Positions 1 through 13,100 of a stretch of DNA of 64,000 nucleotides are shown in pieces (within the stretch, counting starts at the first letter, position 1; every line of letters starts with the position of its first letter). The DNA comes from Miscanthus floridulus (taxonomy: Eukaryota > Streptophyta > Magnoliopsida > Poales > Poaceae): NCBI RefSeq assembly GCF_019320115.1, contig NC_089581.1, positions 95,678,269 through 95,742,268 of the forward strand, read 5' to 3'. The notes under the pieces were generated by a model. The model was not told the origin of the DNA. It did no database searches and was given only the letters and a program-made list of their open reading frames with translations. The position numbers and the translations under genes were made by a program.

Positions 1-1097
1 GACCGGACGTTCCGATCAAGAGGCTCGGCAACAGGCGCGACCGAACGCTAGACCGGACGCTGGTGGCAAGTCGACCGGACGCAGGACAGTAGAGTCCGGT
101 CGAGTACAGAGAGGTTCTAGAGCGGCGAAAATGCGACCGAACATGTCCGGTGGCATGTAACTGGACGCTGGCAGCGTCCGATCAGTTGATCGCAGCTCCA
201 ACAGTCGGGACGACCGGACACGTTCGATCAGGACGTGATCAGCGTCCGGTCAGTAGCAGAAAAGCAGGATTTCATCCCCAACGGCTACTTTATCAGTGGG
301 GCTTATAAATAGACCCCCCAACCGGCCATTTAAGGATAGTGGAGCTGAGGAAACATATCTAGGGTGTTGATACACCATTTTAGTGATCTCCACTTGTATA
401 GTGCTTAGTGATTCATTAGGTGATTAGCGTAGGTGCTTTGCGAAGTGCTTAGGTTGATTAGACCACCGCTTATGCGCTTGCTCTAGGTTTATGCCTAGTG
501 TTTAGTGAGGTTTACATACCTCTTACCACTCGGTGCTTGCGCGCACCATTATTGTACATCGGAGGGGCTTGTAGTCTTGTGAGATCACACCAACCGCGCT
601 TGTGGTGTGGCCGCCACCGTGTACCGGAGGGAACAAGGCCCACGGTGTTTTGACCGGAAGCTTGATAATGAAGAAGGCGGGGAGCATCCGAGAGAGGCTT
701 GCCAAAAGTCACGTCGGAGACCCACTCGCGCGTGGGGAAGGCCCGAGGCTATCCACGGAGTTACCCGACCGGGAGCTTGGCCATTGCGAGGGATTCCTTG
801 TGAGGGGCTCCAACGAGGACTAGGGGGAAGCTTGCGCGCTTCTTGATACCTCGATAAAAATACCGCAGTCGTCGACGGGAGTTTGCATATCTCTAGCTTG
901 CTCTTTAGCTTTCGTATTTTACAATGATTGTATTACTCCTTTGCGATAGAGATAGAAACACACTAGCAAAATCGTAGTTGTACTTTTAGATAGTTTATCT
1001 TTTGTATAGGTTTTGCTAATGTTAAAAAAAGAGGCCATAGTTTATAGTTAGATTTTTAAGTTGTCTAATTCAAACCCCCCCCCCTCTCTCTTAGGCG
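1..1097 (+). mobile_element. SIRE-type Copia LTR, 3' part, truncated
   Basis: This stretch looks like the 3' portion of a long Copia LTR. Its first 250 bases are packed with GACCGGACG/CCGGTC motifs, the same motif cluster seen in the two complete LTRs at 41406-43224 and 51312-53131. A TATA-like TATAAATAGA lies near 305, and the segment ends with a C-tract followed by CTCTTAGG-like sequence (about 1074-1094), the usual arrangement just before the end of SIRE-type LTRs. No primer-binding site or gag follows, so it is a solo or broken LTR joined to Helitron-like sequence. Its left side runs out of the window. The short reading frames in it are not genes. That it is an LTR is well supported by composition and layout; the exact end is uncertain. 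Confidence 0.65.
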
Positions 1098-1525
1098 TCA
1101 CTGCCCCTTTCGACGGGCACGCTACCTATTATGTATTATAAATATTAATTTTCTTTTATACATAATTGGTTGAAGTTAAAAAAAAGTTGACTTCTCGGGA
1201 AGCAAGAATGAATTCTATTTTGAGACAGATGGAGTATATGAAAGTAGTGTTGAAAATATTTTAACAATCAAGTTTGTCTCTGTCTGATTGGTAAGCTTAG
1301 ACATCATAATGGCATCAAAAATTTCGACTCTCATGGACACCCTCATAGATCAATTCAAAGCATCATAATCCTATAGCATACACAAATGGCAACCTTAAAG
1401 TTATGATATTTTCAAAGGATGGACAATAAAGACCATCTTAGACGTTCTGGCATTAGAGTATATACGTGCAGACACATAGGTATGGTGGTGCAAGTGAGCA
1501 GCTAGCAGGAGTCGAGAGTTAGGGG

Positions 1526-1650
1526 GTGTTTGGATCCCAGGACTAAACTTTAGTCCCTGTCACATTGAATTTTTAGATATCAATTAGGAGGACTAAACAT
1601 GAGCTAATTATAAAACTAATAATTACATAAGTTGTGGCTAATTCGCTTGT
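1526..1650. repeat. MITE fragment (GGGTGTTTGGATCC-type)
   Basis: The segment opens with GGGTGTTTGGATCC and then runs into ACTAAACTTTAGTCCCTGT and AATTAGGAGGACTAAACAT. This is the left half of a common grass MITE type that recurs more completely at 36225-36520 and 37194-37525. The matching right terminus is not visible here, so only half an element remains. Confidence 0.5.
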
Positions 1651-1659
1651 CAGCGCCGT

Positions 1660-2324
1660 GTACAGATAGGTATGGAGATGTGGTGGAACTTATTCGTGGA
1701 TTTGTTGGCGCACGAAACAAATGGATATCAGAAATCTCTTTCTGCCGGTATAAAAAATGATCTTAGCCGCATCACGGAAAGATCTACACAGTAGAGTTTG
1801 TGTGCCTGCGACGTCATGCTCTCTGTGACTGTAAATTTCACGAACTTAGCTTTTTGGATTAAATGTCATTTTAACGTCGGTCATGTGCTTTTATAGTATT
1901 GTTATCTTATCGTGCGATCCATGTGTTTTTAGTATAAAAGTTTAGCTGTCCCGTAGCAATGCACGGGCACGAACCTATTTACATATATACTCGAACCTGT
2001 GTGTACATGATTATATGGAGATGCAGTGGAACTTATTCATGGATTTATTGGCGCATGAAAAAAATGGATATTGTAGAATTCTTTCTGCCGATATAAAATA
2101 TTATCTTAGTCGTATCACGAAAAAGTCTATACAGTAGAGTTTGTGAGTCTGCGACGTCGCGCTCTCCGTGACTGTGTTAATTTCATGAACTTTGCTTTTT
2201 AAATTAAATGTCACTTTGACGTCGGTATTTAATTTAACAGTATTGTTATCTTATCGTGCGATCCGTGTATTTTTAATACAAAAGATTTAGTTGTCCCGTA
2301 GCAACGCACGGGCACGCTACCTAG
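1660..2324 (+). mobile_element. Two tandem Helitron-type 3' ends
   Basis: Two related copies lie head to tail: about 1660-1975 and about 2012-2324. Both contain a TTATTCRTGGATTT block, a CAGTAGAGTTTGTG block and TTATCTTATCGTGCGATCC. Both end in a short hairpin, CCCGTAGCAAYGCACGGG, followed by GCACG. In the second copy the hairpin is followed 8 bases later by CTAGT. A small stem-loop just before a terminal CTRR, with a T in the flank, is the diagnostic Helitron 3' structure. The first copy has a degraded CTAT instead. No Rep/helicase gene is present, so these are non-autonomous remnants. Confidence 0.6.
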
Positions 2325-2504
2325 TCATAAACTTAAAACTAGACATTAAAGGCTGGTCTTGCCTCTCGTCAAGTTCACATAAATACTTTGAAACTGCACT
2401 TTTTGAGTTGATGTCCAATGGATTTTGATTATGTCTAATCAAATAATTACAAAGATGTAAATCCAAAAAATTCCATCCAAGTACATCCAAAGCAAAGACT
2501 AGGG

Positions 2505-3288
2505 CCATGAGTTCTCTTTGGTTAAAGAAAATCCCTAGATATACTTTGGATCATAACCCTCTAGTGCATGGCTCAGATCTAGAGACTAAAACAACTTTGG
2601 AGCCTTTCTGCTTTGAAAATACTTGGCTAAAGCACCCTGATTTTATCCCTAGATCAGTAAGATTTGGGGAAAAGATATTAGACATAAAAATTGTGTGGAC
2701 AAGTGGTGCATTAAGATTAACAGAGTCAAATCATTTCTTAAGGGTTTGGGCAAAACATTAAAGGCTATAATAGGAAATACAAGCTTATTCTTCAAGAAGA
2801 ACTAACGACTTTGGAAAGGCTTGAAGAGGGAAGCAGTTTGTCTGTGAACCTCCTTGATTAAAAAAGAAAAAAAAAACTTTCATTCAAAGTGAACTTCTCA
2901 AGCTTCTTGAGGAAGAAGGAAGCTACTGGCATAGGATAGCCAACTCCAATTGGCTTTTAAAAGGAGAACAATACTGAGTTTTTCCACAGGATTGCTAATG
3001 GGGGAAAAACAAAAAAGAAATAATATCCTCTGCCTTTAAGTGGAAAATGGTGACATTGAGGAGATGATAAAAAAAATATTATAAAAACATGTGTCTCAAC
3101 TAGTAAACCCACGGTCTTCATGGACACCAATTGTTGAACCCTTATAAGAAATATCTGGATCTTAGAATGAAGATCCGAGTCGAACCTTTAGGTTGGAGCA
3201 AATTAAAGAAATTGTCTTTTCTATGTGGAAAAAACAGCCCCTGGGCCTGATCAAATACCTATTAAATTCTATCAACATTGTTGGGACA
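2505..3288 (+). pseudogene. L1-type LINE fragment (endonuclease end to RT start)
   Basis: Translating the plus strand gives, with frameshifts and stops, the linker between endonuclease and reverse transcriptase of plant L1 elements. A TLDHNPLV motif (compare TSDHSPL) is followed by FENTWLKHPDF (about 2611-2645). Around 2970 comes TEFFHRIANGGK, and at about 3226-3288 the RT entry motif APGPDQIPIKFYQHCW can be read. There are several in-frame stops, and the rest of RT is missing. It is a decayed and truncated copy. Its strand is opposite to the second LINE at 54.5-55.8 kb. Confidence 0.7.
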
Positions 3289-3981
3289 TTGAAGAGCAGA
3301 CCTGATGCAGTGACGAGAGCTATCTTCCTAAATCATCATGTCACATGTTCGAAGCAGCCTCTCTATAGTTTTACAGGAAAGGCTTGCATCAATTTTTCCG
3401 TTCCCAAAACTGCACTCATGTGAAAGCCTCCAACTGTCTGTCCATTTTTTTTTATTGTTGGGACATTATTTAATTAAGAAGTTCCATGAACAAAATTATG
3501 GGGGTGAGCATATACTTCAGAGTATGTTCTTCAATGCGGTTATCACTTCACGACAACATATACTAGTCAATGTAGTCTGTAGAATAACAGTGTATATGCA
3601 TCGTTTCAAATAAAATTTTAAACTTCAAGATATATATTTCAAAACGGTTTCGACGATTGTACTTAAGGAGCGGTTTGCACCATATATTTAGCATCGCTAC
3701 TGACACCCCAGACGTAGTCACGTGGATGGATGCAACATACCGCTGCAGTGCTGCAGGACCATCGGAGAAGAGAAAGGATTTGTTAAGATCAGGTTGACAA
3801 ACACCTGCTCATCTCTAATGCCGTAGCTGTCTCCGCATAATTAGTGTCGAAATTACAGGGGGCAATTATGTACAAGGCTGTTGTTCAAATCGAGCTCACT
3901 AAATTGTTCAAACTAATTAAGCAGCTCTCAGTAATTCCAAGAATGTACAACAGAAAAATATACTGGATGCAGCGAGGCTTT
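3289..3981 (-). other. 3' flank and probable 3' UTR of the callose synthase gene
   Basis: No coding feature is visible. On the minus strand this is the sequence downstream of the callose synthase stop codon. A canonical AATAAA close to the stop was not found; one occurs on the minus strand near 3450-3455. AT-rich stretches around 3840-3930 are plausible plant-type polyadenylation regions. The transcript end cannot be placed without RNA evidence. Confidence 0.4.
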
Positions 3982-6900
3982 TCATGTCTGCTGATTCGCC
4001 TTGTTCCCTGCCAGGATGAGGGAGATCTCCAGGCCACGACTAAACGCTTGATTGAAAAGGAAACGTGACTGGAATGTTGACACAAAGGGGAACCACGAGA
4101 AGAAGACGATGGGCACAAAGATGATGGCGCCCATTCCTGCATCGTACATCCTTGCAATCTCACGGACTGAATCCCATAGCCTAAGGGCTTTCACTACCCT
4201 CTTCCATGCGACGGCCAGCTGCCATGACAAGGAAAATTTTGGTGAGGCATGTGGCACCAGGCAAGTTACCAGCCATTAACTTGGCACTTGTAATATTCTA
4301 AATTTGCTTCAATTAAGTAGCAGATTGATATAATGCAAGTATTTCTCAAACAAAATAAGGATGTTGTACTTACACATAAGACACACCAGCCAGTTGCTAT
4401 AAAAGCAAGTGCACTTGCAAATAAATCAGCAACAGTGAACGATGTGAGCACGATAAGAAGGGCAATTCCTGCAATTATCCCAATAGCAAGGACGCCCTGC
4501 AGAAACCGAACAAAAGTCGGCAAGGCTGTCGACTTCTTCGGAGTTGCAGTAAAAAGCTGAAAGACAACAGGACAAAGCTTAGCTTAGAGTTCATCCATAT
4601 ATAATTTTAAAACATACAGCATTTGAATGTTCAAAGAATTAACATGATAAACCTTGAAAAGAAGAACCACAACAACGAGTACAATCCATGAGAAGCCATA
4701 AACCTGCACAGTGAGAGAAGGCATTAGATAGACAGAACAAACAAAACTCGGATGGTGATAGGATCCCAAGTTAAATATAACATCCAAATGGTTGGTTATT
4801 AATGTTTTTATGTTGCTTAAATTGAACATTTAAGTTACCAATATCTCCTTCAAGACCAAAATCCATAATAAAATTACTTGGAAAAAATGAGGTATAATAA
4901 CATCATTCAACAAGGAAAAATCATACATTGTATTTCACACTATAAAAGAAATACAAGAATGTTTTGTGTTACACATTGTTGATAAACAGGGTTGAATTCT
5001 TTTAGGGCCTGGAAAAGGTGAAGTTCAAGGATTCCTACAACGATCAGATCTTTTAATTTCCTATATGGAGGAAAAGTGATGCCCTATACTACTCCCTTCC
5101 CTCAAATAGAAAAGCTACCAATGATCAGCTTCATCAACATTGAAGAGATGAGACGTGAAAACAAGATATATGCATGATATATAAAAATCACAATAAAGAT
5201 TTTATACTGATGAATAGTTAGTTAGAAGAAGACCAATTGAAGATCTTAAAGTCTAAGGACGAGAGACAGCACAACTTACTGCAAGGGAAGTATTATGATC
5301 TGTAATTTTAAGCTTGTACACAATGCCATACTGAAACATGAGAAATCTAAGGCTCAGGATTGTCTCAAGAATACGTCCTCTGAATGTCTGGATATGCTCC
5401 TGTATATACATATCGAGAGAGATATAATTAAACAATGTTAGTTTTAAGTGAAAGGAACAAACCACCCAGGTTAAAACATAATAATAGTTGAAACACAGGT
5501 AAATTGCTACTGACCTGCTCCTCATCCCACCAAGATTCCCAACTGTTGTCGCCCTTTACACCAACTCCACCTTTATAAAGTAACCAGTTTGTCCAGTCAT
5601 CGAAGTCCTCAACAGTCCTGGGAGAGGGGACAAAGTACATGAGTATTATGAAAAAATACACTATGCAGCATCCACGTATTTTACTGATGACTCTTGATTG
5701 AATCAATGGTGATGCATATACTTCTACCTATACTTCCAGAGAAAACAATTCACCAAATATAGGGCTATATTTCCCCACGACATGAAAGAACAATAAACTC
5801 TCAATTTTACCAAAGGTCATCTTGCTTGAATGCCAACAAACCTTAAAGGAAAATAATTTAAGGATAGGGGTATAAACATACTTTTGCCACTCGAAACCAG
5901 AAGGGTTGAAAATGTAAGGCGCGAAAAGCCAGGACATAACGAGGAACCAACTACTGATAGTAATCAGAATAAATGAAGATGAACCGCCCTTCGTGTATCC
6001 ATATGCAATGTAAATGATGAGGAGCAGAGCAACCTCAAGCCTGCAATAAGGATGTCTTTCAGATGGATTATCAAGTAATGCCAGCAAGTACGATTAACTA
6101 GAACTAAGGATTCCATTCGCTGTGCCAGATCCATGTAATGTCTAGGAAAACGTATATCCAGTATTCCTAGGTATGATTCTGAATGCTATATACATAAACC
6201 AGGGTTTCCTCGCCAATGTCAAAACATAAGTAAAGGCAAAGTTTAGATTTCATGTTTCAAAAGCATCGGTACATTAGACTTCATTTATAACAAGTTAGTG
6301 AATGACAAATGGGGTGTGGTCCCACATGTCATTTACATAGACTGATGGGATAGACAAATATGCATCTCATAATGATGCTGAACAAAAAAATATTCCTACA
6401 AGCCATACAATTGACATTACAACCCATTCAAGGAAGATATGCTAGTGCAAACATTAGTAGTATATGTCAACTTCCTGTAACAATTTATCTGCTTTTTGAT
6501 AAGTAACAACTTACGCTTTGACAAAGTGACTTCGAGAATAGAGCCTATAATTTTCAGCAAACTTTATGTGCCGAACAACAAAACCTCTTCCAGTAGCTTT
6601 ATACTGCATAAAGGAAAAATGTCAACAAAATTCAGGAAGTAACAATAGTAACGATTAATATGACTGTTTTGTACCTTTGCACCACCATGAAGGATTGTTC
6701 TACCAAAGTAATGTGTCCTTGTTCCAAGCGAAAAGGTGAAAAACACCGAACAGAACTGGAGCTGCATTGTAATAAAACTAAAAACAGCCTGCACAAGATT
6801 GAAAATTTTGACATGATTGCAAAATCCTGAAATAGCAACCATTCTCCCAAAAGAAAACAAAGATAGCTCACCTTCATCAGCCCTAGCTCCAAAATGAAAC

Positions 6901-8422
6901 CCATTACCATCGGTACTGCTGTAAAAATACCAATCTGGACCAAAAATTGAGCATTCAAAGCAGCATCTAGCGCAGTGTTCCCCAAAAACCTAGCTTGGCG
7001 AGATATTGAGTAGTCAAGGCCAGAGAGTGCCTGAAAATTACAACAGACTGTCTCAAGTCAAATCATACAAAATGGAAAAGAAACACTAATATAAAAAATC
7101 CTCAAACAGGAGCATAAACAATTGAAAAATTCAAAGTACTCACCAGATAAACCCTTCCGTACAAGAAGATATACACAGTTAGAACAGTCATCTGCATGGA
7201 TAAATGAACAAACAAGCTAAAAGACTGGTAGTATACAACAATATGGAAGGAGTACATGATACATAAACTACATTATATTACATAAACACGTCCAAAACCA
7301 GTCAAGATACCTGGCAAAACCAAAGGCATAGTAATAACTTGCAGAATAAGTTCCCTATACAAAGAGTACTAATGCAAAGTCACTCCAGTACAGATTGGCC
7401 CAACAAACCAGTTTTTAGGGCCAGGTCCAGGGAATGAGAAGACACAACCAGTTTCCAATTCAAATTTGTAACAATGTTGAGAATTAAGAATAATCAAAAG
7501 GTAATTTGCACTAAAACGTTGAGAATAAAGACTTTTCAAAATGTTCAGGCCAACAAGCTTTGCATTTGAGAGCTCAACAGCTGAAGTAGTCAAGCAAGAA
7601 TCCTTGCAAATTCATCTCAACTTTTTTCTGCCAAACAGCCATCTGGGACTTTCAAAGAAGATGAGTTTTTTCGTACTCCTCCAAAGAGCTAATATATTAG
7701 TTTTTTAGAGAAGCCAAAGTGCAATGTGCATGCAGAACGCATCGTTACTGTAACAGTTCCTAGCTACACCAACACTGAAATTTCAGGTTTTTTATAATTG
7801 TAACTAAAGATGCCATGAAAGAGCTCAGCAGACACGTAAGATGCTACAGAAAATACCCAGGAACCATAAAGTACAAACCATATGAAAAGGGAGCAAGGGA
7901 GGGAGTACCATCGTGCAGACATAATAACCAACTGTGGTGAAAAAGAAGGTTAGCATCCGGAAGAAGTCAAATAACTGCCCCAGACGGTACACATCTCGGC
8001 TGAGAACTTGCTCGCCGTTGCCTCCAGCAACTTTCCCTTCAAATAGTGCAATTTGGTTCAAGCCAACATCACGCCCTTTCCCCACCTGAAACAAAGGATA
8101 CTTTTATATTCCCTTTTGGTGATAAACTTCAGGTAATTGCAGATGTGGCATAATGGCAATGCACCCATTGGCTAAATGCAAGCATTCATGCGCTTCAAAA
8201 AAATCTAAAAGGTCATGAATATAAGAAGGCTAGCATATGCACCCTTGGAACTTTGTGGGTACGAAGGTCATCACATTTGCACTATACATAACTTAAGAAT
8301 CAATACTGATGTCTATTGTCTACCTTTGTTTTCTAAACACAGGACTGTGTATCTTTGTATTAAGAAGGAAAAGGTGTATGAAAACCCATACAAAAATCCC
8401 CCCCCCCCCCCCCCCCCCGCCC

Positions 8423-8470
<48 letters not shown>

Positions 8471-10145
8471 TATTGTGGATCCTCCATGGTCTTATTTCTT
8501 CCATTCTTGCTTGAGGCAGATGACGAAAAATTCTCATGTCCAATTCCTTTGGGGGATGGATTCTAAAGAATTCACCTATCCCAATAACAAAGAAATCTGA
8601 CTAAGATGATCCTGCATTAAGAGCAAAATTAGGTAAACACACACACGAACGCACTCCTACCAATACAACAAACCAGGATGTCCTATAGCATATTTAGTTT
8701 CACATGTCTTATAAATTGCAAATGCACATATTAACATTTTATATCTTATTATAAAGTGCAAAGTTATGCAATTGTGCATGGCCTACTGAGCTAAATAACC
8801 ATGCGTATTTTGGAATCTTCGAGGAAATTCTCGTGTAAACCATAATGGGTGCAAATGCACAGTGCATAGTATCCCTGTCTTGCAGTTTGGTAGTAACAAA
8901 ATGACATAAATATGAACCTGGATATATTCATGGTGTGTGATGTTCCCTTGGCGCAAAGTCGAATTGAACCCTACAGAATGATTAGCAATAAAAATGGTGA
9001 AATTCAAAAGGTACGAGTCTCCCGTATGAGAAAGTGACTCAAACAAAAGTTATCAATGACTTGTGACTCCCAGCGTCTAGTATCATACAAATATATATAA
9101 AAAAAAGAGACGAAATACCAAGAATTATAGTAAGTCTGGTCTACATCATTCATACCAAGAATTATAGTAACTCTGATCTACGTCAATAGTATAACTGTGT
9201 GATAATACATTCTGGCTATTTCATGAAAATAATCTATCCAGAACATTTGAATAACAAGGCAATTTTTAGTAACAGCAACAGGCCACTCCCAGACACAAAA
9301 AGATGAAATACAAATTCCTAATTCCTAAACAAAAAGAAAAAGAAGATAAGGGGCAGAAGAAATGCTGTTTTGCAAGGAAAATCTCCCAGTTCTGTGCCAT
9401 TAGTATTTTTGAATTCTAACTGCTTTTTGAAAGAACCAGAAAAATCCCAGTTTTTTTTTTTGAAACAAGAAAATCTCAGTTTTAAGCAACAAAGACAACT
9501 ATACATCCATGAGTGTGTCCAAGGTTGCCAACAACCACTACTAACACCAAGTCAAACTCATAATTAAACTCCATTGTAAAGAATACAATCTACCCACCGG
9601 CATATATATCTTCGCTTATATTAATCACTCGGGATGCCTTGCTAATGCCACCTCGGGTTATGTGAAATATCCGATCAAAAACATCAGGATGTCCATAGTG
9701 CATTCGAACTCTGGACAAGGATAGTATACCACCAGGAAGTTTGTTCAGTTCTAAATTATTGTCAAATATTTCATAATAAAATGAATGCAGTATAAGAGAG
9801 TGCAACGGAACATATTCCCTACAGCATGCTACCATATGGTTGCTAAAATTTACTCACTTGAGGTAAGCAAGAACACGTTGCCCCAAAGTAACAAAACTAG
9901 TCTCCTGTTTCGACATAAATGACGCCAGCGAAGAGACACTATTAAAGATTACAGGTCAATACAGAAAAATATAATATAATCGAGCAAAGAGCTAACGAAT
10001 GAGATTAGTTAAATAACAACCTCCCCGTGAAAACATGCTCCCTCACACCTAGGATTGTCGGCTTCCGTATGCCATGGTTTCCATGAACATTACGAAATTC
10101 TTCAAGTAAATTTCTCATTTTCATTGCTTCCTCCAAGTAGTTATC
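3982..10145 (-). other. Callose synthase exons 37-51 and introns
   Basis: Exons (high-low): 10145-10021, 9938-9858, 9710-9598, 8970-8918, 8085-7909, 7191-7144, 7030-6872, 6788-6675, 6603-6515, 6040-5882, 5617-5515, 5399-5280, 4703-4653, 4556-4374, 4218-3982. They encode residues about 1312-1914: [58 protein letters not shown] and the C-terminal membrane cluster ([98 protein letters not shown]). Exon 48 ends at a GTAAGT donor and exon 51 holds the stop. Where relatives have Tyr/Asn-Pro-Leu at the exon 38/39 junction, this gene reads AYLK without the Pro. Intron 40 carries a C21/(AT)22 tract. Confidence 0.94.
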
Positions 10146-13100
10146 CTACATGGGAACTTTGTCAGTTACGGTTGCACAGGGACATCTCAAACTTTTCAAA
10201 TGTCATTCTGAAATAAATATATACTTTCTGACATGTACATGGAAAAGGAAAGTGCCCAGCCCAGTTCAGGATCATCCATGTGTGGTCATACATACTTTGT
10301 CTGGACCACGTTGGACGAGATAGTATGAGCACAATACATTAAGTGAAAATTGAGGTGGGTATCTCATTTCTTATCCTTTTGAGGAAGTTAGGGCTGGTTT
10401 GGTTTGAGGCCCCAAGAGGCCAAGCCCAAAATCTGTCCATGCTAAAACTGGAACAAACAAAATACCATGGTTCACGATCAAGCCAAATTTTGGCCAGACA
10501 AAATCAGGGCAACAGTTTGGCCGCCTGAGTTTTGCCCAGCTCTTCAAAAGAAAATTGTGGGCGGTCATCTAGATATTTTTGCCTAGCTAGATTTTGGACT
10601 CAAACCAAACAGAGGCCAAATTTCCTGGACATGGACAAAATTTGTCTTGGCTCACTGGGGGCATAAACCAAACATGCCGTGATCCTCACACCAACACTTT
10701 GAATCTAAACTGCCCATGAGAGCGAATAGATCTCGGGAAATTGTGATAGATTGATATGGGTACAGGGAGTACATTATATAGGCAAGGATTAGGAAGGGTT
10801 TATAGAAACACCCAAGGGTTTATAGAAACACCCAATCAACGGTGATCCTTGCCTAATCAATAATCATCTACCATAATCCCTAGAGGCAGCCCAGCCAATA
10901 GGCTTGGGCGCCAGGCCCATGGCCAGCCCATAGGCGCCTATTCTAACACGCCCCTGCAGTCGAATCGTCAGCCACTCTGCACGTTTAGACTGGACCTGCA
11001 CTCCGTGAACACTGAAGAAGGCAGCCCTTTGGTGAAGATATCCGCATATTGTGAAGAAGTGGGAACATGTAGAACACGAAGATCACCAATGGCGACTCGC
11101 TCCCGGACGAAGTGAAGATCAATCTCAATGTGCTTGGTTCGCTAATGCTGTATCGGGTTGGAGGTCATGTAGACGGCATTGATGTTGTCGCAATACACCA
11201 GTGTGGCGCGCCGGAGAGGGGCATGCAGCTCTAGAAGAAGCTAGCGCAGCCAGGTGGCCTCAACAACTCCATTGGCCACCGCGCGATACTCGGCTTCAGC
11301 ACTGGATCTTGACACCGTGTTCTGGCGCTTGGAGGACCAGGAGACAAGATTGTCGCCAAAAAACACAGCATAGCCCGAGGTGGACTTGCGGGTGTCTGGA
11401 CAACCAGCCCAATCAGCGTTGATGTAGACGACAAGATCAGCCGAAGTAGACGGTCACAGCAAGAGACCAAGGTGGAGAGTGCCTCGAACATAGCGTAGAA
11501 TCCACTTCAGAGCTGCAAGGTGAGGCTCACGAGGGTCGTGCATATGAAGACAGACTTGTTGCACAGCATATGCAATATCCGGCCGGGTGAACGTTAGGTA
11601 CTGTAACGCTCCAGCGAGGCCGAAGGGTCAGAGACAGGGGTGCCATCTGCTACAGCAATCTTCGGATTGGTGTCAACTGGAGTGAAACACGGCTTACACT
11701 CTGCCATCCCGGCGCGATCAAGAATGTCCAGCATATATTGTCGCTGAGAAAGAAGAAGGCCATCACCACTGCGTTGAACATGCATACCGAGGAAGTAATG
11801 CAGTTCACCAAGGTCCTTCATAGCGAACTCCCGCTGAAGGGCTGAGATGATCCGCCGAAGAAGGCCGGTTGAGGAGGCTGTGAGGACGATGTCATCAACA
11901 TAGAGCAACAGGTAAGCTGTGTCTGATCCGCGCTGGTAAACGAAGAGTGAAGTGTCTGACTTGGCTTCGGCAAACCCAAGGGACAGCAAGTGTGTGGCCA
12001 TGCGACTGTACCAAGCACGAGGGGCTTGCTTGAGGCCATATAGTGACTTCTTCAGGTGACAAACATAATCCGGATGAGCTAGATCTTCGAACCCAGACGG
12101 CTACTGACAATAAACTGTCTCTGTCAGGTTGCCATGAAGAAAGGCATTCTTCACATCAAGCTGTTGGATGGGCCAGCGGCGAGAGAGAGCCAGGGAGAGC
12201 ACCGTGCGAACTGTAGCAGGCTTCACCACGGGACTGAATGTCTCATCAAAGTCCACACCAGGCCGCTGGGTAAAGCCGCGAAGAACCCAGCGCGCCTTAT
12301 GCCTTTCGAGGGAGCCATCAGACTGAAACTTGTGCTTGAAGATCCACTTGCCGGTGACGACGTTGGCCCGAGGGGAGTGAGGCACGAGATCCCAAGTGTG
12401 ATTCTTCAACAGGGCACTGTGTTCCTCTTCCATTGCAACTCGCAACATGGGGTCGACAAGAGCGCTACGGAATGTCTTCGGTATCGGTGACATAGACGTA
12501 GCGTGGTACGCAGCAGGCATCCGAAAACCGCTCTTCGAACGTGTGCCCATGGCATGCTGGTTGGTCACAGGAGGGACAGCAACAGCCCCTTTGGGCAGTG
12601 GGAGCAGCGCGACTGGTGCGGGCACAGCTTGGGCGGCTGGTGCAGGTGCAGCCGAGGCGGCGGTGACAGGAGCAGTTGGAGCAGGCTGTGGTCGAGGCCG
12701 GCACGTGTAGTGGTAGGCGAAGGCGCGGTCTGGACGAAGAGGCGGGAACCCAAGCGGGGCCCGCGGGGTGCCTAAGGAGGTGACATCGGCGCTGTGGAGC
12801 CCGCGGTCGGTGCTGGAGACGGCGAGCTCGCGCGAAGCGTTGGCGGGATGTACAGCTGGCGAGGTGGAGCGCCTCCAGTCGTGCTGGGCGCGTCCTGAGC
12901 CGCGCGTGGCGCGGGAGGGGTCCCTGGCGTTCGCAGTGCAGGCGGGATGTAGAGCGCGGGCGCCGGGGGATCAGCAGTGTCTGCTGGCAGATCAGTAGCA
13001 GCCACCGGAGGCGTCGGGGGCGCCCCAGGCACACCGGCAGGGGCGCTGTTGACGTCAGAGGTGCTGGATGGTAGGCGCAGTGGATATAGCGGCCCGAAGC

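Noticed and set aside
2317..2508. Minus-strand 63-residue frame next to the left LINE fragment
   Set aside because: No motif, and the plus strand directly downstream carries recognisable LINE sequence; treated as a shadow.
8215..8566. Frames encoding poly-Pro and Tyr-Ile repeats
   Set aside because: They simply translate the C21/(AT)22 microsatellite in intron 40.
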